NCBI GenBank assembly: GCA_949358305.1 | Contig: OX442314.1 | Span: 7,133,087-7,197,086 of the forward strand | Source of the DNA: Strigamia acuminata | Taxonomy: Eukaryota > Arthropoda > Chilopoda > Geophilomorpha > Linotaeniidae | Length of the DNA: 64,000 nt | Reading direction: 5' to 3' | Shown: positions 47,641-58,924 of the stretch, in pieces | Layout: every line of letters starts with the position of its first letter | Numbering within the stretch: the first letter of the stretch is position 1 | Notes under the pieces: generated by a model | Database searches by the model: none | The model's input: the letters and a program-made list of their open reading frames with translations, nothing else | Told to the model about the DNA's origin: nothing | Translations under genes and position numbers: made by a program

Positions 47641-49365
47641 CAATGTTCACAATAGATGGCGCTGTTTACCAAACGCGCGTAATTCAAACTCGATAAAACT
47701 AAAAAGTGTGATAAATAATTATTTAGACACGGTGAATAAAATATAACTATTTTATTCGATATAAACTAAGTATTATTTACTTGACAATGTTGATTCTATC
47801 GAACCAATATCCACATTACTTACCTGTCGAAGGGGGCCAATTGGACCCTTCCCACCCCCAACTGGGCCCATCTGGATATAGTCATATATTAGGTCCGGAC
47901 TAGTGACCCACGAATCCGCCGATTCGTACGCTGATTGGCTGTCGCCAATCTAGTAGTTCTACAGAACTATATAAGCATCAGTTTCGCACCCACTAACCCC
48001 CCTGGCTTGATAACTGAACTTGTATATTGTCTGTAGTTGAATTGTTATCGTTTGATTTCATTATTCTCTATCGACACATCAGGCCACCTCAGCTCTCCAC
48101 AGTTAGTATTCATTACTATTTGTTATTGCTGTTGTAGGGCTATTTCGGGAAGGCTAACTCCGGTAATAGACATGCATTCGCATGAAATGGCCCCGTAACG
48201 TTAGCCAGCTGTTCCACGGGACAGTAGGACTTCGTACGGTGGCTTAATATAACGGTCGTATACAGTATGACCTTGCTAAATGAAAGTAGGTCCCTCAGCT
48301 AACTGGCCACAGTCCGCTGCAGGATGGTTGTTGTAAACAGCCCACGCAGGTTCCCGTCTTTCTACGATTGGTCCTTCCGCACGTTAAAAGTCGGTAAAGG
48401 CCTAATGCACAGATAACACGCCGGGTTGGTAGCCCGTGAGTAATATCTTCAAGATGTTGCAATAAATAACTACCTGGATAATGGTAATCCAACGGCAGTG
48501 GCCAAGTAATATTTTACCCGGTGCTCGATCAATGGATCCCGTCATCGTAAGGCATGCTGGCGGATGGAGGAGTCAAATCCTCCCGCGATGGTTCTCTCGA
48601 TCGTCGTGACGGTCCCCGCCCCATCGTACCCTCCGGGTTAGTAACCCGTGAACGATATATAAAATATATCGTGTTAAACAAATTACTCGGGCATTGGTAA
48701 TCCTGTATTGGCAAAATCTTTTAAACCCGGTAAGTCCATAGAAATGTTTACCTGGTGGTTGGTACCACCGACAGCGAATTAAAGCATACAAACAAATACT
48801 CGGCGCCTGATCACGAGATCTTGTCGTCGTAAGGCATGCTGGCGGATGGAGTCTCAACAACTCCCGCGACGTTCTCTCAATTGTCGTGACGGTCCCCGCC
48901 CAATTAATATTTATATAACAATTCATTTGTTATATTCCATTAATCACTTTATATTTATTCATTTGGAACATGGAATATTCTGCTGAATATTCCTACTTAT
49001 GCGAAGGACTCTTCGCATTATTAGATACTCCAGCTGCGGACCAAATACGTCTCCGTAGCGCTATTTGTGACGATGCCGCAAGTCAGCCGTATCCCTCTGG
49101 CTTCGCCCGGATCCTCAACCAGTTGATGCCGCCGTTTACACGTGTCAAGAACCCACAAATTATGTTATTATTACTCAGTAATAAATATATTATGTCACAC
49201 TAAAACTGTAAGTTATTTCTGCTCAGTCATGAATTCATATTTTTACACAGACTTCTGTAAGCTTATCTCGGTTAGGTTGTTGCTACTCCTAGCAACGTCT
49301 TGTTTAAACCGATTATTTATCTATCTTAAATGGCTATTAAATCAGCCAAAAGTAGAATCGTCACA

Positions 49366-49442
49366 ACCACTTTGCAAGTGTTCAAACAAGATACAAGTGC
49401 AACATCATCATGTTGCACTTGTTCGAACATTCGCAAAGTGGT
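49366..49442. repeat. 77-nt near-perfect hairpin
   Basis: ACCACTTTGC at the left pairs with GCAAAGTGGT at the right. The inner arms CAAGTGCAACAT and ATGTTGCACTTG are perfect, with a 4-nt loop. One 7-nt bulge and a few mismatches interrupt the stem. Confidence 0.75.
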
Positions 49443-49514
49443 AAATTTTGAAAATAGTTGAAACCACAAGTCTAATTTCTGATTGAAGATGTAACCGGCC
49501 ACGTTAACAAATAA

Positions 49515-49695
49515 CAAAAATCGACAGTTTAAGCCAAAAATCGATTGTTTTGACCAAAAATAGACGGTTATGGGCCAAAAATCGGCTATTTTGGGCCAAA
49601 AATCGGCTATTTTGGGCCAAAAATCGACTGTTCTGCCTAAAAATCGACTGTTTTGACCAAAAATCGACTCTTTTCTGGCAAAAATCGGTATTTTT
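49515..49695. repeat. CCAAAAATCGACTGTTTTG minisatellite
   Basis: About nine tandem units of about 19 bp with ATCGGCTATTTTGGG variants. The overlapping ORFs on both strands are repeat artefacts. Confidence 0.85.
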
Positions 49696-51524
49696 GGGCA
49701 TACTAATAAAACGACCAATCGACGTTCCTTCTCGATGACTTGATCGACGATCAAATCCTGTTCCAATGTTCCGAACTCGCACGTCTTGACCATTGTGTTA
49801 AGCCTCGTCACGTTGTGACGGTGACGACCACAACTCCTATCGCATGATAGTACCGGGTATAAGTCGCGTGAAATAGTGAATAATACGAGATAAAATAAAG
49901 ACAACAAGTTTCTCAAAACACTACATTTATTGTTGTCAAACAATAGAATCAAATCTAAAAGTTATACAAATTCTAATGCCGACATTTGGCAAGTTAAGTA
50001 CAAGTTAAACTATACATGAATTGGCTGTAAAACAGCCCTAAAATAATATGATTACGGTTATTGGTGATCCGGGGTTCGGGAACGGCAAAAACGCCCGCTC
50101 GACCGAGTATAGATGTCATCAGATAGCCGGGCTGGCTGTGTCCTCGCGGCTTCCGTCGGCGCTTCGTAATCGTGGAACTGGTTCCTTCGCGTTCCTGGTT
50201 CGTATCGTGTAATGGTCCGTGTAATGCTGTCTGGCTCGATCCGAGAGGTGCGGTTGACTTTTAACTGCACCGCCACAACTAGGGTTGGAAATTGGTAATG
50301 AATAAATGAAGTCATTTATTCTTCAAGGTTCCACTTCTGAATTATAATTAATTCGGGATGTTGTGAGTTTAATAAATTAACTCAATAAATTGTATTCAAT
50401 TTATTGTTACGAATTTGATTCGTCATATGGTGAAACAAGTCTCGTGACTTGCTTCGATTGTTAACTTGTTGCCAAGTTTAAACAATTAATGTTTATTATC
50501 AACTACAAAATAAATTAGGGTTAAAACATCGCAACACACAATTGCCGTCAAAGTTCGCCTTGCTGAGCAGAACAGTATCGCGCGTGCCCTAAATAACAGT
50601 GCGGTGAGAGACGGCACTGGTATTCAGGGGGATATAGCCCGCAGTTCTGCACAACAGAATTAATCACCCGAGATACTACTCATAAGTAGACTGCTTTGGC
50701 ACCATCACCGAAGAGATATAACATTCCCAAACACATAGTGCTACTGGCGGTAACTGCATGTTTTGCATGCAGACTGCTTTGGCACCATCAGGTGATGGAG
50801 TCAATCTCTTGCAGTAACAGTGCTACTGACGGTTACTAAATACTTTGGTATCACACGTGATTCTATTGTCCGACCACGAGGATACTTATGCGGGAGGCTT
50901 TCTCCTCGGCAAGACCGTTTGACGGAAACATGAATAGTCCGAACTTCGCCTTCAGTTGACGGGGGTTGCATGGCTCAGCAGAGCCATGCTATGCATGGTC
51001 CGGTAGGACCATGCCCTGAGTAAGAAACAGTTATTTGACATGCGGAACATACCAAATAACCAGAAATCAAGAACTAACTAACTTCCTGTTGTCAGGGAGT
51101 TTTATACATGGTGGGATTAAGTTCCACCAATCTCGTATCGCAGGAAGTGGATACGGAGATGCGAATTGGGATTATGCTAATCTTTTAGCATAAACCGGAA
51201 CTGGATACCGGGGACAGGAAATGGATACACAGAACGGAAATACATTCGAAACCGTGTTTCTCGTCATGTATCGGTGATAAAACAGTAACACCTATTTTAT
51301 CTTATTAAGTATTGATAATATATCTTTATATTATCGATGTGAATCACATTTGGTCGTATCAAACATAATAATATGTTTGTGAACTATTTATTGAAAAATA
51401 GTAAGTTTGAGGTTGAATTTGCCGCTAGTACCAGTGGCGCCATCTATTGCTAATTTGTCACAACGTACGCGTCCATTGATTCCGAACTCTCTTGCGATTT
51501 CTGGCGGAATAATATGGTGGGAAC

Positions 51525-51710
51525 ATCAAGCATTTCCTGTATTGCAGAAATTAACATTCTCAAATGAAATTGGGAACCCAATCTCTTTCATCGTGATTTC
51601 GGTGCTTGTTTTATGTTTTTTCTAATTTTGCTTGAGGACATGAAGATCTTAAAAACTCGTTTGCTCATTAAAATGTTGATGTATTTTACGAAGCTGAAGT
51701 TGGTATCACG
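51525..51710 (+). repeat. Orphan copy of a GT31 cluster upstream segment
   Basis: Matches 40985-41150 (for example ACATCAAGCATTTCCTGT, CATTCTCAAATGAAATTGG and GTGCTTGTTTTATG). In the cluster this segment lies before copy 3. Here no transferase exon follows, so a further block was probably present once and then disrupted. Confidence 0.6.
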
Positions 51711-51889
51711 TTCACATTCGCCCAAACTACAGATAGAATAAATCCCAATATTTATTTTATCACAGATTTCAATGGTTTTTAGACCAAATGTTAGAAGACT
51801 TTCTCCTTAACAAACCGTGAAAAGCACAAGTCTCTACATCTCCTAGTTTTCGAGCAGCAAGCATTTGAATAAGGCACAAAAAAGACTTG

Positions 51890-52660
51890 TACTAAATTTA
51901 GTTTCTGAGAAAAGATTTTTTTTGTGAAGTGACATCAAAAAAGTAAGGGGCAAAATTAAGTTTACATACCCATTATCCACAAACAATTAGCCATTCCGAT
52001 TATAAAATATGCGGCAAATATTAAAATTTATCCATAAACACATGTGTAGTCACTCATACACTTCATTAAAACATCCAAACCACAAGCAATCCCATTGTGA
52101 AACACTGAGCAATTGCCTTGACTTCGCTTGACTTTATGCTTAGAATCATTTTTCTGCTGAAATATCCATGTCAAAGGCAGTTTATCATCTGCAAATGGAA
52201 GCATAACAGTCCTCCAATACTTTTTTATAAGTATATTTGTCAATGATACCCTTAATTTAATGTTGTGGACCGATATTCATATGGAAAAACCATCCCAATA
52301 GTAAAATGGCTTGGGGATGGTTTCCTGTATGGGTATCGGTCCACAACATTAAATTAAGGGTATCATTGACAAATACACTTATAAAAAAGTATTGGAGGAC
52401 TGTTATAATGGGAATGGCTAATTGTTTGTGGATAATGGGTATGTAAACTTAATTTTGCCCCTTAATTTTTGATGTCACTTCACAAAAAATTTTTTTTCTT
52501 AGAAACTAATGGATAGATTTTGATAAAATTTTAGGGGAATAAAGTAGGATGTTATACAAGCATCCAGTTAAAATTTCATTAATTTTCCTCTATTTTTTCC
52601 GGAGATACAGCTGGGAGAATCAACGTGATGCGTTTGTAAACTTACTTTTGCCCCCCACTG
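51890..52660. mobile_element. Tc1/mariner remnant, rearranged into a palindrome
   Basis: Right end CCCCCCACTG followed by TA, a Tc1-like terminus. Minus-strand 52028-52243 encodes a decayed transposase piece with ADDKLPLTWIFQQKND, like the Tc1 WIFQQDN motif but with the catalytic Asp replaced by Lys. Sequences at 51948-51998 and 52206-52283 recur inverted at 52412-52462 and 52325-52405, so a long palindrome is centred near 52303. The right arm lacks the transposase piece. Confidence 0.75.
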
Positions 52661-52721
52661 TACATTATCTTAGCAAGTTGACCATGGAGCGAGTTTATTT
52701 AATATTAATTAAAATTAACAA

Positions 52722-53340
52722 CCCCGAACGACCCCTAAACGACCCTCAAACAATCTCCAAACGACCCCCAAACGATTCCCAAACAATCCCCAAGCGATCC
52801 ACAAGCGATCTCCAAACTACCTCCAAACAAACGACCCCCAAACAATCCCCATATGACCTCCAAACAAACGACTCGCAAACAACCCCCAAACGATCCCTAA
52901 ACAACCCAGAAACAACCCCAAAACGATCCCCAAACACCTTCCAAACAACCTCCAACCAAACGACCCCAAACGATCCCCAACCGATCCCCAAACTATTCCC
53001 AAACGACTCCAAACGACCTCAAGAAGATTCCCGAACGACCCCCGAACGACCCCCAAACGACCTCCAAATGACCTCCAAACAAACGACTCCCAAACGACCC
53101 CCAAACAAACGACCCCCAAACGACCCCCAAATGATCTCCAAACGACCTCCAAACGAACAAACTCCAAACAATCCCAAACAACCCCCAAATGACCCCCAAA
53201 CAACCCCCAAACGATCCATTATTGACCCCTAAACAACCACAAAACAATTTCCAAACGATCCCCAAATGACCTCCAAAAAACCTTAAAACAAACGAACCCC
53301 TAAACGACCCCCAAACGATCCCTAAACGACTCCCAAACTG
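52722..53340. repeat. C-rich 11-bp satellite, block 1
   Basis: Degenerate tandem CCCCCAAACGA/CCTCCAAACGA units of about 10-11 bp. One strand is strongly C-rich and the other G-rich. Thr/Pro/Lys-rich ORFs on the plus strand and Gly/Val-rich ORFs on the minus strand are artefacts of the repeat. Confidence 0.93.
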
Positions 53341-53764
53341 TTGAGTTTTGATCGGACTTTGTGGTGTTTAATTGTTTATTATGTCGTTCTCGTGATTAAT
53401 CATTTGCACATTTGCGGATAAGAGTAATTAGCTTGTTACGGTATCGCAATCGATTATCCACCTTTGATAACACGTGGCTTTGTCGTCTGCTCCAAAGAGC
53501 AATTATTGTTTACTCGCTTCATTTAGCTTATCGATTATTTGTGTCGGTTTATTCTTTATATTGTAAAGGATAAGTCAATATGATTAACTATTGATTTGTC
53601 CGGTTTTGATTGTATTCTCAATCGAGGGCAACTAGCTTCGATACATGTCTCATATTCTTTTATGTTTTCACGAAAAAAAGATGGCGGTTGCCAAGTGCAG
53701 TCTTCCGCACCATTTTATCCAATTTTGGCGGTTTATTTCTTGATATCAGGTCGGGAAATGCTCT
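53341..53764. other. Unique spacer between satellite blocks
   Basis: AT-rich sequence of ordinary complexity. No exon or element recognised. Confidence 0.4.
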
Positions 53765-53885
53765 TTACAAACGACCCCCAAACGACTCCCAGACAACTCC
53801 CAAATGACTTACAATCGACCTCCAAATGACCCCCAAACAATCCCCAAGGGATTTCCTAAGGGTCCCTCAAGGATCCCCCAAGACA
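53765..53885. repeat. C-rich 11-bp satellite, block 2
   Basis: Short block of the same CCCCCAAACGAC-type units, degenerating on the right to CCCCAAGGGAT variants. Confidence 0.88.
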
Positions 53886-55020
53886 ATAACATTCAATCAA
53901 CCAAATCGTAAACACTTTGTAGCCATTGTCAAAATAGGAGGGGTATGGTATTTGAATGCTGGCATGTTTCCAGAATTTAAATAATTTAAAGAAGATATTA
54001 TTCCAGAAAATTTTATCATATATTATGTAACTTTAATTAATATTAAATGACCTCAAAAACCAAGAGGAGTATAGTGTTGTCCTTGTCAGAGTTTATAGAG
54101 GAGAAGGTCTTCTATTGTTTGGTTTTTTTCAAAAAAAGAATCCATGGTCAGGTTGTTGAGATATTGGGGTTTGTAGTTGTGGCATTTTGTAGTTGTAGTT
54201 ATGGATCTGACATTATTGAAATTTAGACACGAGTGATTTATTATGCAAAATGTTTGGGTGCAAAGAATTAACATAACAAAAGTGAGTTTCGAACACTCTA
54301 AAGAACAGGCCGATTTTTTGCCTACATTGACCCTATCAAGATTATGCTGCTCTTAAAAGCAGACTGCGTGCTCACCTTGTTTGCCTATGTAGGCCCGATA
54401 ATAATGTAGACGATGGCTCATTGTAGGGCCTGTTTACTCACTGTTTGCTGAGTTTGTTAACATAAAGAGAGTCAAAAGGATAAAAGGACAAAATTACAAA
54501 AATTATAAATATGACATATGACATAAGAGTGACATAAAAGAGACGCAAAAATGACATAAACGAGACGTAAAAATGACATAAAAACGACATGAAAGTGACT
54601 TGAGAATGACATAAAAATAACATATAAATGACATAAAAAGACAATTTATTGTACAAACACACAACTCAAACCTAACTGCCATATGATTTGGTCATAATTC
54701 GTACCAGTATTTGTAAATGTTTGGGGCAATCATTTGATCAGATTAACAAGAAGGAGGAGGTTTAATTCTTTTCCTTTACCAAAACGTACATAACAAAATA
54801 GTTGCTACAGCAACCGTAAAAATACATAACAAAAGCCCAAACTAGTAACAATTATGTAACTGCTTTAGCGTTGAAAACTCTCCTACAAATTTCCCTTCTT
54901 TTTACCGCTGAAGTGCTCTTACAATCTTAACAAACATTTTTCCTCATCAAAACAAAACATTTTTTTTAAAGTATTCTTAAAGAAATGAACAAAATAAATT
55001 CAATTGTCTTGTCTTTCGTT
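53886..55020. other. Intergenic DNA with a small minisatellite
   Basis: A roughly 13-bp ATGACATAAAA-type array lies at 54510-54640. The segment from about 54700 to 55020 adjoins the copia fragment and may include its 3' untranslated region. No gene. Confidence 0.45.
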
Positions 55021-55023
55021 CTT

Positions 55024-55518
55024 CTAGTAAATCCCAATTCCTTTGATGCATTTGTTCATGTTCGGCCCACTGAGCGGCTTAGTTAGTAGATCCGCCCACA
55101 GCTCCGTGTCCGCAACGTGTTCGACCCGTATTCCGTCTGTTTCCACCTTATACTTTATCAGGTGGTACTTGCGGTTCAGGTACTTCGAACGAACTCGTTG
55201 AATACCGTCCTGCAACATTTGCACTGCTGACTCGTTGTCGTTGTACAACGTCACTTCTTCGCTCATTTCCACCCCAATGTCCGAGTAAATTGACTTGACC
55301 CAAACGAGATCTTTAATGGCGTCGGCTATGGCGTCTAATTCGCTTTCGCAACTCGACTCTGCTACATTTCCCTGCTTTTTGCACCTCCAACTCAGTGGTG
55401 CGTCGCCATTCTGTACGACGAATCCGGTGAACGATCTTGCTTTGCGCGTAGAATCCCAGCTGGCATCTGCGTATGACTGCAGTCGCGAAGCTCCTTTGGT
55501 GTAATGCAACTTGTAATC
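55024..55518 (-). pseudogene. Ty1/copia retrotransposon, RNase H end of pol
   Basis: The C-terminal part of a copia-type polyprotein: about 165 residues including YADASW, SFTGFVV, WRCKKQ, SCESELDAIADA, YNDNESAV and WADLLTKPL, the usual order of the RNase H region. The acidic residues expected for catalysis are visible. Reverse transcriptase, integrase and gag are missing, and the frame upstream runs into unrelated AT-rich sequence near 55518. No LTR pair was found. A 5'-truncated or deleted insertion. Confidence 0.85.
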
Positions 55519-56095
55519 TTGTAAACAAATAAACAAATGCCAAAAAGGGAAATACAATAATTATAATAATAAATAAGTACCAGGAACTATGTCCTGGCAA
55601 AGAAAAGGCCAAATATGGATAAAAAATATCTCTTTGGTAATGTAAGCTTAATATCATAAATATTAATAAAAGGTAGAATTGTCATTAGCTCCAAAAAGGA
55701 GTCAAAATAGAAACAAGATCTTCACACCTATGAGAGTGTAATGTTACACCTTTTAACACCTATTTTTCTCCAAACTTAGTGTAGGAGGCTCTCCTTCTGT
55801 GCTCACTCCTGTGGCCGGTACTGACATCAATACTTCCTTAGTTTTTGGACAATCTGACATATTGTTTGCCTGCCACAAAGACACAAACTGATATTTCCTT
55901 TTTGACTTTAAACTTTGTTTGCAGTTCTGACATGTGATTATAGTAAACTGCTCGGTCCAATTAGCTTTTGTGGGCAATTCTGGAACAAAAATCCACGCCT
56001 AAACTGAGAAGTAATTGTAGTAAACGTATCATTTCCTGCACAGTCCAATTAACTTTTGCGGGAAATTCTGGAACAAAAATCTACGCCCAAACTGA
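55519..56095. other. Spacer with a partial tandem duplication
   Basis: Two related copies of a block of about 75 bp (near 55945-56010 and 56025-56095) share TTCTGGAACAAAAATC and ACGCC. A 74-codon minus-strand frame at 55753-55977 has fairly normal composition, but I recognise nothing in it. Confidence 0.45.
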
Positions 56096-56350
56096 CGCCA
56101 TTTTCGGGGATTGGATTCGTGATTCGACGGGTCCGGTGTCTGGGTTGTTTAGGAAATGTGGTTCGAACGATCCATCATTTGTGCCACATGGCTTATAAAA
56201 CCCGGTAATAAAGCGACTTCATCTTTCCTTGTTGTTGCTGCTGCGCTGATGTCATATCGGCGATGCGTTTTGATTGGTCTGCACGAAAATCACCTACGAC
56301 ACACGATTTTTCTTACAAAGTTATCCCAATTAATTTAAAAATTATTATTT
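56096..56350 (-). pseudogene. Duplicated GNPAT promoter and first codons
   Basis: Nearly identical to 33684-33936, starting inside GNPAT exon 1 (ACGCCATTTTCGGGG) and running through the GATTGG element. Only about half a dozen substitutions are visible over 250 bp. It joins directly to the 5' exon region of GT31 copy 5, omitting about 450 bp present at the original site. Confidence 0.9.
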
Positions 56351-56590
56351 GTCTTTTTATTGTTTCTCACTTAGCACTGCCATGACAACTAACAACAAAC
56401 AAAGGTAGGTGTTCTAACTGTTTGTTTACTTACTAAAATATAACACTATCTCTTCTTTTTGTACACAATCCGTGACTTTTAACCGAAGAAATAGGGTAAA
56501 TCAGGATGCTGAAAGATATTAAGAGGTTGCAAATAAGAGTGGTAAAGTAATAAATGTTTTTTTTTTTCGACAGGGGCATTATTTTGAAAA

Positions 56591-57846
56591 ATGAGGAGAA
56601 AATTGCAAAGATGTGTAAAATGCAGCCAAGTGTTACTTCTAGGACTCACGATATCACTTTTAACTATGTTTATTCTCTTCAGTATATCAACCAATCGGTA
56701 TGAACAAAACAGTAACTCCAAACAACCCATTTCTCCAATCAGAATTCAGAAAGCCCTGCCAAGGACATTCAAGTTCATACATCTATCGGAAAGCAATTTC
56801 TCCTTGTGGACAGTCATACCAAACAATGTTGTAGTTCATCTGGGAACTCATCCGAACCCGCACAACTTCATTTACATCTTGAATAACCCGGCCATATGTG
56901 AAACCTTTGACAAAACCCGCATCCGGCTGTTGATTTTCATCAATTCGCATACTGATCACTACAACCGACGCAAACAGACCAGAAATACTTGGGGTGTGCG
57001 CATGCTACAAACCGCGCTTAACTTTCGCATTTTATTCCTGCTCGGCCAACCACCAATAAATCGCACCCAGGACCTCATCGAACAGGAGTATTTTCTTTAT
57101 GGAGACATCTTGCAGGATCTGGATAGGTTGGACCACGGGGTATGGAAAACATTTAACAACGTCACTGGCCACCGGAAACTCCAGGTATTCTGCCGGGCCA
57201 TTCCAGCACTGAGCGCCATTAATGTCATTAAAATCATTTTATTTTTAATTATAATATTATCACAAAGAAAATTCATTGAGATAATTTTTTTTTAGGTTTA
57301 AAATCAGTGATGGGATTGAAATGGTCCTCGAAGTATTGCCGCCATGCCGATTACATTATGAAGACAGACGACGACATTTTTGTTCACGTACCAAATGTTC
57401 TCAAAATATTGTCTTTCCAAAACCGGCAGTCCATTCTCATGTGCCAAATAAATAGAGTCCAGAAGATCATCCGAAAGCATTCAGTGTTAAAAAGATACGA
57501 AGTCCGGTCCAAAGATCTACCTGGAATCTACTTCCCGGAGTATTGCGCTGGTTTTGGTTACGTCATGTCTTTGGATACAGTCGACAAATTATACGAGGCT
57601 TCCTTAAGAACTCCGTATTTTTTCATCGAAGATGTGTTCATCACCGGGTTTTGCAGATACAAGACAAACATACAAATAATTCACCATTCCGCCGTAACTC
57701 TACATCCTCGTCTAACTCCCACACAGGCCAGTTGTGCGTTTGCTGACGGACGTATTACTTCGAACCAATTAAAACACAATGAATTAGCAATATTTTGGGA
57801 GCAATTAAACACTCGAGGATTCTTTTGTCCACAACCAATTAGATGA
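56591..57846 (+). pseudogene. GT31 copy 5, exon A truncated, exon B intact
   Basis: Exon A is normal from 56591 (MRRKLQRCVKCS) through RRKQTRNTWG and FLLGQP but breaks at GDILQD. There it joins the MITE minisatellite, losing the DFPDTFNNL block and the splice donor. Reading on gives 60 unrelated codons to a stop at 57295. Exon B 57296-57846 has a good acceptor and all motifs (MKTDDDIFV, YFPEYCAG, EDVF). I found no replacement GT donor in the needed phase 1, so a normal product is unlikely. Confidence 0.75.
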
Positions 57847-57849
57847 TTT

Positions 57850-58900
57850 TTCAAATTAAAAACCAAAAATTTTGATAGTACATATACAATATTTGTGGTT
57901 GTGTGCACTTTTATTGATGAATGTTGGAAATAAATTATTTCTTTCTGGTATGCCGTGCTTATTGACAATTGAATTGATGCCCACCAGTGGTATCATTGGT
58001 GTAATGGCCCAAAAAAGTGGCCCTTAACACCAGAATTGTTATCTAACTATGCAAAACAACCAATAAAAAACTAAACCTTTGTTTATCTGCAAAAGAAACC
58101 AACAAACTATGCTAACATTGTTTGATTGATTAAAAGGTGAAAAAGCTTATTTTAGCAAATGAAATAAATTTTTTATAACCAAATAAATAAAATTCATCGT
58201 TCTAATTTTTTTTTACACTAAAATTCATTGATAATACACAGAACTACTTTTCCGCGTAGTAGAGCACAGTCCACAGTTAGGCGTAATCCGGCTCAACCAA
58301 TTCGGAAATAGGACAACGTTGTATTGGGACAGAGCATAGAAACCTGGTAGACAAGACAGTACACATTTAAATGTTGTCAGTAGAGCACCCTGTGTCTATT
58401 GAGGAATTTATTCAGTGGCTAAGGATTGGACTCAAATGCCTTTTCCCTTTCTGATGTTGCAATGACTTTCCAACACTGAATGCAACCCTTTCCAAACGAC
58501 TTTTCATAGCATGATATATTAAATTTCCAAACAGTTAAACACATATTTCTCAACCAGTAAAGTTAAGATTTTCAAATGTAAAATATGAGTTTCCCATCAG
58601 TAAATAACAACTTTCCAAAGAAAAATTTGATATTTCTTTTTTAATAAAAATTCTAAATAAGTTAAATCTCAAAATCAATCTCAGAAAAATAAATTCCTAG
58701 AAATTTCCATAAAAATTCAAAACATTCTGAAAATATGCAGAGGATTCATTCCTGAATCGTAAATTCATTTCTGAATCCTGAATCCTGAATCCTGTATTTG
58801 TTTCTATATCCTGAATCCTGAATCCTGACCCCTAGATAACAGATTAAAGGCTAACAACCAACAATCCGGAGTCCCTGTCATCAATATTTATGTGAGGTCA
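57850..58900. other. 3' flank of GT31 copy 5 and AT-rich DNA
   Basis: Matches the 3' flanks of copies 3 and 4 up to about 58460, then diverges. A short CTGAATC repeat lies near 58770-58825. No gene. Confidence 0.55.
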
Positions 58901-58924
58901 CGTTCCATCCATGGTATGCAGTCC

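Larger units (their letters stand above)
47640..51450. repeat. Large non-coding repeat bounded by inverted GATGGCGC motifs
   Basis: CAATAGATGGCGCTG near 47650 and CAGTGGCGCCATCTATTG near 51432 are inverted to each other. Inside are a TATA-like element (CTATATAAG, near 47967), a tandem pair of GGCATGCTGGCGGATGGAG blocks (48551 and 48834), a short frame of 77 codons at 48970-49203, a minisatellite, a strong hairpin, and a long match to 43640-44880. No polymerase, integrase or transposase is visible. It separates segments otherwise shared with the GT31 cluster. Confidence 0.45.

Noticed and set aside
52722-53340. Telomeric repeat
   Set aside because: Units resemble C4A3-type telomere DNA only superficially. 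Unit length is about 11 bp and degenerate, and the blocks are interstitial.
55753-55977. 74-codon minus-strand ORF
   Set aside because: Composition is acceptable, but it overlaps a local tandem duplication and shows no domain, splice site or promoter that I can support.
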